A stretch of 16,911 nucleotides of DNA from JBEICQ01 sp046297395 (GTDB taxonomy: Bacteria; Bacteroidota; Bacteroidia; UBA4408). The notes beneath the pieces are model-generated. The model worked only from the letters and a program-made list of their open reading frames with translations. It was not told the origin of the DNA and did no database searches. Of this stretch, positions 6,476 through 14,802 are shown one piece after another. The DNA is taken from NCBI GenBank assembly GCA_046297395.1, contig JBKCNM010000057.1, positions 1 through 16,911 of the forward strand, given 5' to 3'. Made by a program: the position numbers and the translations under genes. Positions within the stretch are counted from its first letter, which is position 1. Each line of letters begins with the position of its first letter.

Positions 6476-8806
6476 TTATTCAACGATAATTTTTCGTCTT
6501 ATTGAATGTCCTTCCGCACTCGCTTGCAGGATGTAAATTCCCCTGCTTATTCCTATTAGGTGAATCACATGCTGATTTGTTGCCAATGGAATGCTTTTGC
6601 CATCAGTAGAGAAGAGCAGTGCACTGCTGATGTTTTTGTTGCAGGCATAGGAAGTGGAATTGATTTTTGTAAGTAGGATGCTTTCTTTATCAGTTCCGGT
6701 TTCTTTCGCAGAGGTGGTTCCAAAAAACACACAATCACTCTCTGTAATGCAGGAGAGTAGAGTAATGTTCACTTTGTAGTTTCCGAAGAGCGAAGGTGTG
6801 AATAAGCGGTTTGTTTCTCCGGGGATGATTTGATTGGTGCTGCAATCAATCCACTGATAAACCGCGCTGTCTTGTACAGCCATCAGGCTTGTTCCATTAT
6901 TTATCACTGTGTTATCGGGTTGGGGAAGTTGTTGAATGAACAAACTGTCGGTATCCATACAAGCGCCTTGCTGATAAGCCTGCACCCAAACCCATGCTTC
7001 CTCTTGCACATAGGTGCTGTTGCCTGTTTGTCCGTTCCACCAATGAAGGGAATCTGCCGAAGACATGGCCTGCAGCAGCAAGCTATCATTCTCGCAAATC
7101 GTTGTTGCATTGTTCATGATGACCACCTGAGCAAAAGGTCTAATAGCTAAAAGAATATGGGCGGTATCTTCTCCCCATGGATTGCTGATGATGCACTTGT
7201 AGTTTTCGTTGCTGAGCGGAGCTGATGTGTTTACCAAAAGTGTGTTTCCCGAATCGGGTAATACCACATTGTTGTATACCCATGTGTAGTTGCTTGCTGC
7301 CTGACCTTGATACACCGGAACCTGCAATTCAAAAGGCGCTCCCACGCAGGTTTCATATAGGGTAGTATCATTTACAAACTGAGGGGGAAGTTTCATTTCA
7401 AGTGCACCATTGCTCGGGAAATAGGGATTGCGCGATTGCCCTGTAAGGTCATCAGCACATAAAGGATTAAATTGTGCAATTCCGTTTAAAAGTGGATTTG
7501 AAGGGTAATAATCCTGCTGGGGAATATTGAATTGCGGATTGGCAAAAACAGCATGCATCTCTATGCCCAATGAATCCTGGAATGCCTGCAGGTTGGCATA
7601 ATTGTAGGTCATATTTGGACCATTTGTAAAGTAGATGTTCCTGTCGAAATTCCAATAGGGTGCATAGCTTGTGGGGTTGGGGTAATAAAATAGATACCTG
7701 TTTGCTTCATTGTTTTGTCTGTAGATGATGTTGTCGGTAAGTTCAAAGAGGTCGGTAGGGGAGAAGCTTCCCTCAATATACACAGCAAATCCCGGGGTGT
7801 TTGAGTTTACATAAAAGGTATTGAAGTTTGCTTTGATATTGCTTGATGAGCCGCTTCTGAAGGCGTATACTGCAGTACTGCCGCCGGAAGCGGTGACGAT
7901 GTTGTTATAGAAATAGCAAGGAGAGTTAAGCAGTCCACCGGATTGAATCAATTGAAAGGTGCTGTTTACGCGGTTGTGATGAAAGTTCCAACGGCGGTGA
8001 TTCTGATACAGCAATCGCGAACCAAAATTATTGTGGTGGATATGACTTTCTGCTCCACCATCCATAAAAACATTTCTGCCTCCTGAGTTTATCACGCAGT
8101 ATGAGATTTCCAGGTTGCGGTGGTTTTGTGTGCTGTTGTTCATGTAAAGCCCATCTTTGGCGCCATACAATCCGCAACGGGTAATCACCATTCCGGAATC
8201 GTTGCACCCTTGCATCACCCAATCGCTTGCTGAGGAGTTAGAGGAATTATGTCCTTGTATGATGCAATGCTCAAACCGACAAAACTTGCCACCGTTTATT
8301 TTTATCACTGCATTGTTGTTCACATTGGGTGCTTGAAAAAAAGTGAGGCGTTTAAAAGACAGATATTTGCAATTGTTCAGGAACAGCGTATTTTGTTGTG
8401 TGGCAATCGTTGCGCCGTTGATAATGACTGTGCTGCTGTCGCCGGATTCAGATTGAAAAGTGAGGGTGTTTTGAGCACTGCAACCGGGCACGGAATCGAT
8501 GTAAAGCAGTTCCGGATATTGTCCGTTTCTGATGTTTACTACCACTGCGCTGTCAATGCCATGTTGCAGCAGGGAGTCAACTGCACTCTGAAGATTTAAA
8601 AAATCGGGGTTTACGCCGCCCACCGTATATGTTCCATGCATAGGCTGCGCCCACACAGTTGAGGAGAAAAGAAGCAGGGCGAACAAGATTTTTCTTGCCG
8701 GAAAATAGGGTGCGCTTGCAATGAAGGGAGAATGGGATACCAATAGATTAAGCCTGTATGCCGGGCAGATAACCCGGATAGAAAGTAAAGTACTGAATTG
8801 TTGCAT
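6476..8806 (-). CDS. Secreted right-handed beta-helix / Ig-like protein with T9SS type A sorting domain
   Basis: Numbered from the ATG at 8806 the product has 776 residues. A hydrophobic signal peptide (about 38-53, ARKILFALLLFSSTVWA) is followed by T-Y-T-V-G-G-x-x-P-D-F and L-Q-S-A-V-D-S-L, typical of the opening of Bacteroidota parallel beta-helix proteins. Asparagine-rich helix rungs run to about 470. Then come an Ig-like domain (about 474-557), a second Ig-like segment (558-628), and a YQWIDC...PGETNRLFTP domain (630-695) common in adhesin-like T9SS proteins. The last 70 residues (G-I-Y-I-L-Q...R-R-K-I-I-V-E) look like a type A sorting domain, which predicts outer-membrane export with surface anchoring or release. 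No catalytic residues are evident; binding of polysaccharide or other surfaces is inference. The region before the signal peptide is unusually long. A GTG at 8812 overlaps the -7 promoter element and is less likely as the start. The gene diverges from the SGNH hydrolase. Confidence 0.85.
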   Translation of the reverse strand: MQQFSTLLSIRVICPAYRLNLLVSHSPFIASAPYFPARKILFALLLFSSTVWAQPMHGTYTVGGVNPDFLNLQSAVDSLLQHGIDSAVVVNIRNGQYPELLYIDSVPGCSAQNTLTFQSESGDSSTVIINGATIATQQNTLFLNNCKYLSFKRLTFFQAPNVNNNAVIKINGGKFCRFEHCIIQGHNSSNSSASDWVMQGCNDSGMVITRCGLYGAKDGLYMNNSTQNHRNLEISYCVINSGGRNVFMDGGAESHIHHNNFGSRLLYQNHRRWNFHHNRVNSTFQLIQSGGLLNSPCYFYNNIVTASGGSTAVYAFRSGSSSNIKANFNTFYVNSNTPGFAVYIEGSFSPTDLFELTDNIIYRQNNEANRYLFYYPNPTSYAPYWNFDRNIYFTNGPNMTYNYANLQAFQDSLGIEMHAVFANPQFNIPQQDYYPSNPLLNGIAQFNPLCADDLTGQSRNPYFPSNGALEMKLPPQFVNDTTLYETCVGAPFELQVPVYQGQAASNYTWVYNNVVLPDSGNTLLVNTSAPLSNENYKCIISNPWGEDTAHILLAIRPFAQVVIMNNATTICENDSLLLQAMSSADSLHWWNGQTGNSTYVQEEAWVWVQAYQQGACMDTDSLFIQQLPQPDNTVINNGTSLMAVQDSAVYQWIDCSTNQIIPGETNRLFTPSLFGNYKVNITLLSCITESDCVFFGTTSAKETGTDKESILLTKINSTSYACNKNISSALLFSTDGKSIPLATNQHVIHLIGISRGIYILQASAEGHSIRRKIIVE

Positions 8807-8811
8807 GGGCA

Positions 8812-8819
8812 CAAAGGTA
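8812..8819 (-). promoter_or_regulatory. Candidate -7 promoter element of the beta-helix gene
   Basis: On the minus strand TACCTTTG matches TAnnTTTG and ends five bases before the ATG at 8806. No convincing -33 TTTG is visible about 20 bases upstream, so this is a half-site call. If correct, the transcript would start at or within a few bases of the ATG. Confidence 0.4.
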
Positions 8820-8906
8820 AGTGCTCTCGCTTATCTGTGAGGCTATCACATGCAGTTGTTGCTTTTTTACTTTGTTTCCAAAAACGGAAAAAGATATTTT
8901 TATCCC

Positions 8907-10154
8907 ATGAAAAAAATCTTGCTTTTGCTTGGTGTGATGTTTGCATGGATGCAGATATCGGCCGATACCAAGAGGGTATTGTTTATTGGCAACAGTTACA
9001 CCGGTGTGAATAATCTTCCCTTGCTCGTGCAAGCGGTAGCTTCCTCAGCGGGCGACACGCTGATTTACGACAGCAACACGCCGGGTGGTTTTACATTTGA
9101 GGGACACAGCACCAATCCTACCACACTTTCTAAAATTGCTTTGGGTACATGGGATTTTGTGGTTTTACAGGAACAAAGCCAACGGCCTTCTTTTCCGGAT
9201 TTTCAGGTAGCCACACAGGTGTTTCCTTATGCACGCTTGCTCGATAGTTTGATACAGGCAGCCAATCCATGCACCAAAACTTTGTTTTATATGACATGGG
9301 GCCGCAAGAACGGTGATGCCTCCAACTGTGCCAACTTTCCTCCGCTCTGCACTTATGCCGGTATGGATTCTCTGCTCAACCTGCGTTACCGCATGATGGC
9401 CGACAGCAACCTTGCCGAGGTTTGTCCGGCAGGTCTGGTGTGGAGGCGCATCCGTCAGCAGTTTCCATGGATGGAGTTGTATGATACCGACGGAAGTCAT
9501 CCTTCTCTGCTTGGCTCCTATACAACAGCATGTGCATTTTATGCTTCTGTGTTTCGTAAAAATCCAATGCTCATTACGCACAATGCAGGCCTTGCCGATT
9601 CAACGGCTGCCCGTTCGCGGGCCATGGCTGCCCAGGTTGTATTTGATAGCCTTCCGCAGTGGAATGTAAACCGCTGGCTGCCGGAAGCTGCCGGAACGGC
9701 AAGTGCTCAGGGGATGCAGGTGTCGGGGATGTCGTCTTCCTTACATGCCACAAGCATTACCTGGTTCACCGGCGACGGTGCATCATATAGCGGCAATGAA
9801 CTGAATCATACTTATACCAATCCCGGAAATTATGTGGTGCTGCTTGTAGCGGGTGATGGATGCATCACAGATACGCTTGCCATCCCTGTGTCGGTCATTA
9901 CCGGCATGCCCCGCATGGAATCTCATACATCTTTATTCAGCGTGATACAACAGACCAACGGAAGCCTGTTACTGAAGTGCACCGGTGCAGGTATCCTCTT
10001 CTCCCTGATGGATGTAACAGGCAGACAATTTTTGGTTAAACAAGCTGATGAGGAATACGCCCTACAACTGATGGATCTGCCTTCAGGCATTTACCTTCTG
10101 AGTGCAACAGGTGCTGCCGGGGAAAGACAAACCGAGAAGCTGTTTGTGAAGTAA
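8907..10154 (+). CDS. Secreted SGNH/DUF4886-like hydrolase with PKD domain and T9SS type A sorting domain
   Basis: The start is the ATG at 8907, because it begins a clean signal peptide (MKKILLLLGVMFAWMQISA). The frame opens earlier, at 8850, but that extension would bury the signal sequence. The mature 415-codon product begins with V-L-F-I-G-N-S-Y-T, where S30 fits the nucleophile of block I in SGNH/GDSL hydrolases. W-D-F-V-V-L-Q-E-Q-S-Q (82-92) resembles DUF4886 proteins. D195-G-S-H198-P matches the C-terminal Asp and His of the catalytic triad. A PKD-like domain follows (about 262-332, with W-F-T-G-D-G and Y-T-N-P-G-N-Y). The last 75 residues resemble a T9SS type A sorting domain (L-P-S-G-I-Y-L-L). 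The likely role is an exported esterase or deacetylase, perhaps on acylated carbohydrate; the substrate is not deducible. The beta-helix gene diverges 100 bases away and may share regulation. Only 21 bases separate its 3' end from the convergent lipoprotein gene. Confidence 0.85.
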   Translation: MKKILLLLGVMFAWMQISADTKRVLFIGNSYTGVNNLPLLVQAVASSAGDTLIYDSNTPGGFTFEGHSTNPTTLSKIALGTWDFVVLQEQSQRPSFPDFQVATQVFPYARLLDSLIQAANPCTKTLFYMTWGRKNGDASNCANFPPLCTYAGMDSLLNLRYRMMADSNLAEVCPAGLVWRRIRQQFPWMELYDTDGSHPSLLGSYTTACAFYASVFRKNPMLITHNAGLADSTAARSRAMAAQVVFDSLPQWNVNRWLPEAAGTASAQGMQVSGMSSSLHATSITWFTGDGASYSGNELNHTYTNPGNYVVLLVAGDGCITDTLAIPVSVITGMPRMESHTSLFSVIQQTNGSLLLKCTGAGILFSLMDVTGRQFLVKQADEEYALQLMDLPSGIYLLSATGAAGERQTEKLFVK

Positions 10155-10175
10155 TAGGGATTACAACAAAAATCT

Positions 10176-10571
10176 TTATTCCTTCACGGGAATACTGATT
10201 TCCATCTCTTTTTTCCGCTCGCTCCAAGGGATGTTTACTGCCACTCCACCACTCACGGATTTTTGCAACAGGGTATCTGTGGCTACGGCATACATGTAAT
10301 ATGTTCCATAACGCAGGCCCAACACATGCACATGGTTGTCATGTTTGCCCACCAGTTTAAGGTCGTAGTTCTCGGTGGGATTTTGCGGAGGATTGGATTC
10401 CCCGAAGTGCACATACACAGTGGGGTAATTGATGGGTCGGCCATTATTAAAAACCTCTGCTGTTACGGATGCCATGCCACCGGTATTATTTTTCTTGCAG
10501 GCCGCTAAGCCCGCAATCATGAAAAGGCAGCAGATAGATTTGGAGAGAATGGAAAAGCCGGAGTTCTTCAT
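10176..10571 (-). CDS. Small hypothetical lipoprotein
   Basis: The 131-residue product starts with a lipoprotein signal peptide. A hydrophobic stretch (I-C-C-L-F-M-I-A-G) is followed by the lipobox L-A-A-C with the lipidated cysteine at C25, then K-K-N-N. The mature part of about 105 residues alternates in a way that suggests a beta-rich fold (A-E-V-F-N-N-G-R-P, G-T-Y-Y-M-Y-A-V-A-T-D). It resembles carboxypeptidase-regulatory or transthyretin-like small domains, but I cannot assign a family. It is probably anchored in the inner or outer membrane facing the periplasm. The gene converges on the SGNH hydrolase gene. The 228 bases upstream (10572-10799) hold no other gene; a TACCTTTA near-match to the -7 consensus lies there, too weak to call. 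Confidence 0.8.
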   Translation of the reverse strand: MKNSGFSILSKSICCLFMIAGLAACKKNNTGGMASVTAEVFNNGRPINYPTVYVHFGESNPPQNPTENYDLKLVGKHDNHVHVLGLRYGTYYMYAVATDTLLQKSVSGGVAVNIPWSERKKEMEISIPVKE

Positions 10572-10799
10572 AGGGATAAAACACAGAGAGATTTAAAATG
10601 TTGTGCGGAGTAGCATGTTTGCATGAGATAAAGGTAAAGTAACAATTGGCTGTGAAAAAGTGTCAGCAAGCAGAAAAAAGCAAAAAAATCAAAATGATGA
10701 AATGTTACACTATCAAATTTTTTTTCGAAACACTTGAACGGGCATTTGTTTCCTGTTAATTGATGGCAACTTCTTATGTGTAACTTCAGCGCTAGAGAT

Positions 10800-12170
10800 T
10801 CAGGAGGCGCCAACACCGGATTTCTCAGCCTTTACTGCAGCAAGTAAAAAAGCTTCAGTGGCTTCACTGTTCCATTCCTCTTCAATCTTTGGATGCGACA
10901 TCAGTTTGTCCATGATAGCCTGTTGCCGTTGTCCGTTTTTAAGGGCGTCGGAGTATCTGATATGGGGAGAGAAAGTAACCATGGAATAGGCGGGAATCCA
11001 GAGATCGGGATGCTTGTCGCTGAACCAGGCTTCAATCTTTTTTTGCAGTAAAAATTGTTTGTCTTTTACCTTGTCGCTCATCTCATAGAAATTTCCAATG
11101 GCTAAATCTGCGATGGCATCGGCATCCGGTTTACGCAGTTGCTCATAAGCGGGCAAAATGTCCTCCCAATTTTCAAGGTGTTTTTCAATCAAATTGTCGA
11201 GCACATAACAATCTTCAAATCCGCAGTTCATGCCTTGACCAAAAAATGGTACGATGGCATGTGCGGCATCACCGATGAGTGCAAAATTCTTTTTGTTGGT
11301 CCACGGAAAACATTTCACGGTGACCAGTGAACTCACGGGATTGTTGGCATAATCCTCCACGAGTGTAGGCATGAGTGGAATGGCATCGGGGAAGTGTTTT
11401 TCAAAAAACTTTTTTGCCCCCATTTTATCGGCTTCAGAAAAAGATTCCGGGCCTTCATGCGGAAAAAACAGGGTGCAGGTAAATGAACCGTCTGCATTGG
11501 GCAGGGCAATCATCATGAAGTGCCCTCGCGGCCAGATGTGCAAGGCATTTTTATCCATCAGATAAGCCCCATCCGGCCCGGGCGGGATATACAATTCTTT
11601 GTAATCGCAGTTGATGTAAAATTGCTTGTACTCGAAGCGGTCTGTGCTGAGTTGTTTGGAAAGTCTGGTGGCGGAAAAAGCACCATCAGCCCCGAAAATC
11701 AGTGCTGCCTTATGCTCAAAATGAGTATTGGATTCGGTATTTGTGAGCGACAGGGACAGTGTATCGAAACGGATTTTATCACAACGGGTATTGAAGTGCA
11801 TTTGCACATCTTTTTCTTTCTCTGCCAGATTCATCAGTGCCATGTTGATGCCGCTCCTTGATACAGAATAAATGGCCTGGTTTGCTTTTCCGTATGCCTG
11901 GTATTGTAGCTTGCCCGAGGAATCGTGCATCATTCTGCCGTACATTGGTGTGGCAATGTTGCGTATGTCTTGCGCGATGCCTGCTTTTTCCAGGGCCAGC
12001 CAGCCGCGATCACTCAAGGCCAGGTTGATGGATCTTCCCTGATAGGCTCCGGTTTTTCTGGAATCGGGTCGGCGTTCAAAAACAGAAACCTTGTACCCCC
12101 GCCTGGCAAGGAAGAGAGAGAGCAAACTGCCAACCAGTCCTGCACCAATGATGCTTACATCTTTTTTCAT
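10800..12170 (-). CDS. kmo: Kynurenine 3-monooxygenase
   Basis: This FAD-dependent hydroxylase converts L-kynurenine to 3-hydroxykynurenine with NADPH and O2, a step in tryptophan breakdown and in eukaryote-type de novo NAD synthesis. The 456-residue length fits the family. Residues 6-14 are the FAD-binding strand and loop (SIIGAGLVG), with E32 at the end of beta 2 (V-F-E-R-R-P-D). The central A-D-G motif appears in I-F-G-A-D-G-A-F. The GD motif (ALIGDAAHAIVPFFGQGMN, with G300-D301) contacts the flavin and is characteristic of kynurenine monooxygenases. The C-terminal region has no long membrane anchor like that of mitochondrial KMO. The start ATG overlaps the rhodanese stop by four bases (ATGA), so this is the last gene of the operon. 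kynU and haaO, expected pathway partners, are not in the window. Confidence 0.95.
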   Translation of the reverse strand: MKKDVSIIGAGLVGSLLSLFLARRGYKVSVFERRPDSRKTGAYQGRSINLALSDRGWLALEKAGIAQDIRNIATPMYGRMMHDSSGKLQYQAYGKANQAIYSVSRSGINMALMNLAEKEKDVQMHFNTRCDKIRFDTLSLSLTNTESNTHFEHKAALIFGADGAFSATRLSKQLSTDRFEYKQFYINCDYKELYIPPGPDGAYLMDKNALHIWPRGHFMMIALPNADGSFTCTLFFPHEGPESFSEADKMGAKKFFEKHFPDAIPLMPTLVEDYANNPVSSLVTVKCFPWTNKKNFALIGDAAHAIVPFFGQGMNCGFEDCYVLDNLIEKHLENWEDILPAYEQLRKPDADAIADLAIGNFYEMSDKVKDKQFLLQKKIEAWFSDKHPDLWIPAYSMVTFSPHIRYSDALKNGQRQQAIMDKLMSHPKIEEEWNSEATEAFLLAAVKAEKSGVGAS

Positions 12171-12481
12171 ACACTCACTGTTCTGTCAATTTCTGCTGCC
12201 CATGCCAGAATACCTCCTTTGAGGTTATAGAGGTTTGTGAATCCGAATTGTTTCTCGAGGGCATTGATTACCGAGGCTGATCGCATGCCGCTTCGGCAGT
12301 GAATAACCACTTTTTTTTCCCGCGAAATATCGTTTATATGTTCGAGCACGGTGCCCATGGGAATGAGTTTTCCATCGATATTCCCATGTTCAAATTCATA
12401 GGGTTCGCGCACATCAATCAGTTGAAAATCTTCCTGCTTGTCGCGCATGGTCTTGAGTTCCTGTACGGTAATTTCTTTCAT
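12167..12481 (-). CDS. Single-domain rhodanese-like sulfurtransferase
   Basis: The 104-residue protein is one rhodanese domain. It carries L-I-D-V-R-E-P-Y-E-F (21-30) and H-G-N-I-D-G-K-L-I-P-M-G (32-43), and an active-site loop C62-R-S-G-M-R-S. C62 would carry the persulfide. The six-residue loop fits sulfurtransferases rather than the longer loop of Cdc25-type phosphatases. No signal peptide or membrane segment is present, so it is probably cytoplasmic, with GlpE/PspE-like or sulfur-relay activity. The physiological acceptor is unknown. Both ends overlap neighbours by four bases (ATGA), with the patatin gene upstream and kmo downstream, so it is almost certainly translated from the same mRNA. 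A functional link to either neighbour is not established. Confidence 0.93.
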   Translation of the reverse strand: MKEITVQELKTMRDKQEDFQLIDVREPYEFEHGNIDGKLIPMGTVLEHINDISREKKVVIHCRSGMRSASVINALEKQFGFTNLYNLKGGILAWAAEIDRTVSV

Positions 12482-14769
12482 GGTTTGTTGTGTTTGAGTA
12501 AATCAATAAGTCGGAGCAATGCTTTGTGGTTATCGGGCTTGTCGAGGGCATTGAGCACTTTTTTCTTTTCCTTTCGGGTGAGGTGCCAGCTCAGGGAAAT
12601 GTTGTCGGGGTATTCATGGTCGAGTTCAAATTCTACCACATCGAGATTTCCGTTAAACCACCTGCTTGCATACTGTAACAAAGCATCCTGGTTGAAGTTT
12701 TGAATGCCAAATATATTCCCGTAAAGTGCACCGGCAGGTCTGCCAATGGTCTGAAACATGGAGCTGTATCCTTCATCCTCTATAGGCGAATTTTTTTGTC
12801 GGTCTCTTATTTGAAGAATGACTACACCGCTGGTATTGTTCTCTATCCAGTTGCGGAACACATACATAAACTTGAGTGAAGTTTCGAGTCCGAAGTTGTC
12901 GCGTGCACCTGCATCGGTAACCTCTATCACCGGTTTTGTGGGCAAGGATACGAAAGGAGTGATATAGGGAAAGCTGGCACTCATACGCAGGGCAGAGGTA
13001 AAACGAAGATTCATGGCATCCTGCTCCTCAAACAATCGGGTAAACTCCACACCTTCAATGGATGCACTCCGCCGCAAACTATCGCCATCGAAGTACCTGG
13101 TGAGATAAGAAATAGGTTGAGCAGCAATGTACATTTTGCGCGCGTCGTTTACGATTGAAGGTGTAAGCACCATCATCGGTATCAATGATTCCCGCTCGGG
13201 AACCACATAATCCCTGAGCCGGTTGTTGAGCACATTTGCGGTGTTGCTGTTCAGCGCTTTTTCAAATGCATAACCACGGTCTTTGTTATATGAATATTTA
13301 TTGTCTTTAAATTTTTGCCAGCGGATAAACAAATCGTTTACAGCCAGTGAAAAGGTAACCGGGTTGAGCAAATCCCTGGAGATGTTTTCACGGAAATCTG
13401 CTTTGCGATAATCTTCCAATCTTTTTTGCTGATATAAGTAAAACAGCTGCCTGTAAAATGCCGCACCAATCATTCCACCCGAAGCGCCTGTAATGAGCAT
13501 GGTGTGGTTCATGAGCTCACCTCCCAGCATGCTGTCGGCAGATTGCAATACATGAAAGGTCCAAAGGCTGGAGCGCAACCCCCCTCCGCTGGTATTAATC
13601 ATCACCAATTTGGGTTTGGTATTTGCCTGCTGTTCTGATAAAGTGTTTTTAACTTTCCACTTGTTGAGGATGTGGATAGTGTTTTCGAAATCGCTTTGCA
13701 CCGCCTTGTCATTCGCGATTTTCGATTGCAGTGAAGTCAAGGAATATGCTGCTTTTTTGCCCTTGTAATTGAGCCCGAATGCACGCGTTTTGGGATAGAA
13801 CAAAGAGGTTGAATACAAGGTATTATAGAGCAGCAGAAGACCAATTAATATCGTGGTTGACCATCCGCGTAGCCATGCATGCAAGGCGCTGTAAAGCATG
13901 AGGTACATGGTAAAGATGAGAAACACACTGGCCGCTGCCGGGAAATTAAACATAGGAATTTCACGAAAAATTCCCAAAATAAGGAGAGAAAAAACCACGA
14001 CCATTTCAAACACTGCAGCATTGCGATGATTCTTCCGCAGCACTTGTTTCAGCATTTCTTTGTCGTAATGACTTACATCTCTGGCAATTCTGATTTTTCG
14101 TAAGGAACTGATATAGGTATCTACATGCCAGTCGCGACTTTCTCTGCCTGAAAGGCGTTTCCAGCCTGTTTCCTTGTGCATCACTACGCGGGTAGTAACC
14201 ATGCGTGTTTTTGTCACGGTGTCTCCCTCATGTGTATCGGCTGTCTTGATGCCAAACATACTTTGTATATCACTTCCGGTAGCAAAAAAATAGCTGATGG
14301 CAATGGCAATAAAACTGCCTGCGCCCAGCAAAAAACCGAAGATGGATAGGAGTACTTCCTGCATGGGTATTTCGAGTACGAAATACTGAAACCGAAAAAT
14401 GCCTACACAATAAACCAGCAGAAACAGGGCCGGAATGATAAAGTTGTTGAGGCAATATTTGGAAAAGGAATGGCTGAGCGTGGCCAGAAACTGAAAGCGG
14501 AATCCGTTGATGATGTAACTGGAGATGTTGAATGCCATGATAAATCCTCCGCAGGAGAAACCCACCATGAAGTGACTTAGAAAGCCAACATCGTTGTTGT
14601 ACTCAGGATTTAAAAATAGGAATGGAACACCATAGTTGGCTGCCACCTTTTTTGTAACAAACCCAAACAAGAGGAGCCAGAACAAGAGCATCACCTGGTT
14701 TTTTTTGAAATACACCAGGATGAGTTGGAAAGGAAAAAAGAACAGTAATCTTCGGAATGGTTTAAGCAT
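12478..14769 (-). CDS. Multi-pass membrane protein with C-terminal patatin-like phospholipase domain
   Basis: The 763-residue protein has two halves. Residues 1 to about 320 contain some seven hydrophobic segments: about 26-40, 62-88, 109-127, 137-163, 252-269, 276-299 and 303-320, possibly with another at 6-21. A polar loop separates the fourth and fifth. The C-terminal half is a patatin-like domain. It has an oxyanion-hole motif S-G-G-G-L-R (394-399), a nucleophile elbow G-A-S-G-G with S430, and V-T-D-A-G-A-R-D-N-F-G with D619. The Ser-Asp dyad therefore looks intact, though the aspartate sits in D-A-G rather than the usual D-G-G/A, a little like the D-S-G of cPLA2. The likely activity is acyl hydrolysis of membrane lipids at the inner membrane; the substrate is unknown. 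FTCD ends 33 bases upstream and rhodanese overlaps downstream by ATGA. Similar fusions exist in Bacteroidota as uncharacterised proteins, from memory. Confidence 0.85.
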   Translation of the reverse strand: MLKPFRRLLFFFPFQLILVYFKKNQVMLLFWLLLFGFVTKKVAANYGVPFLFLNPEYNNDVGFLSHFMVGFSCGGFIMAFNISSYIINGFRFQFLATLSHSFSKYCLNNFIIPALFLLVYCVGIFRFQYFVLEIPMQEVLLSIFGFLLGAGSFIAIAISYFFATGSDIQSMFGIKTADTHEGDTVTKTRMVTTRVVMHKETGWKRLSGRESRDWHVDTYISSLRKIRIARDVSHYDKEMLKQVLRKNHRNAAVFEMVVVFSLLILGIFREIPMFNFPAAASVFLIFTMYLMLYSALHAWLRGWSTTILIGLLLLYNTLYSTSLFYPKTRAFGLNYKGKKAAYSLTSLQSKIANDKAVQSDFENTIHILNKWKVKNTLSEQQANTKPKLVMINTSGGGLRSSLWTFHVLQSADSMLGGELMNHTMLITGASGGMIGAAFYRQLFYLYQQKRLEDYRKADFRENISRDLLNPVTFSLAVNDLFIRWQKFKDNKYSYNKDRGYAFEKALNSNTANVLNNRLRDYVVPERESLIPMMVLTPSIVNDARKMYIAAQPISYLTRYFDGDSLRRSASIEGVEFTRLFEEQDAMNLRFTSALRMSASFPYITPFVSLPTKPVIEVTDAGARDNFGLETSLKFMYVFRNWIENNTSGVVILQIRDRQKNSPIEDEGYSSMFQTIGRPAGALYGNIFGIQNFNQDALLQYASRWFNGNLDVVEFELDHEYPDNISLSWHLTRKEKKKVLNALDKPDNHKALLRLIDLLKHNKP

Positions 14770-14802
14770 CTGAGAATTGATACGACATCAGGGAAAAAGG
14801 GT

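Noticed and set aside
8810..8812. GTG start for the beta-helix protein
   Set aside because: It overlaps the last base of the TACCTTTG promoter element, and an ATG lies two codons downstream.
8850..8906. Upstream extension of the SGNH hydrolase gene
   Set aside because: The extra 19 residues would precede a complete signal peptide that starts at the ATG at 8907, so the extension is unlikely to be translated.
10568..10816. An 82-codon minus-strand frame between kmo and the lipoprotein gene
   Set aside because: It overlaps the kmo 3' end and the lipoprotein start, with no domain or start context; it is chance openness in an A+T-rich gap.
12478..14769. Patatin as a CBASS-type defence effector
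   Set aside because: No cyclic-nucleotide synthase or other defence gene is adjacent. The operon partners are metabolic and the N-terminal half is a large membrane domain.
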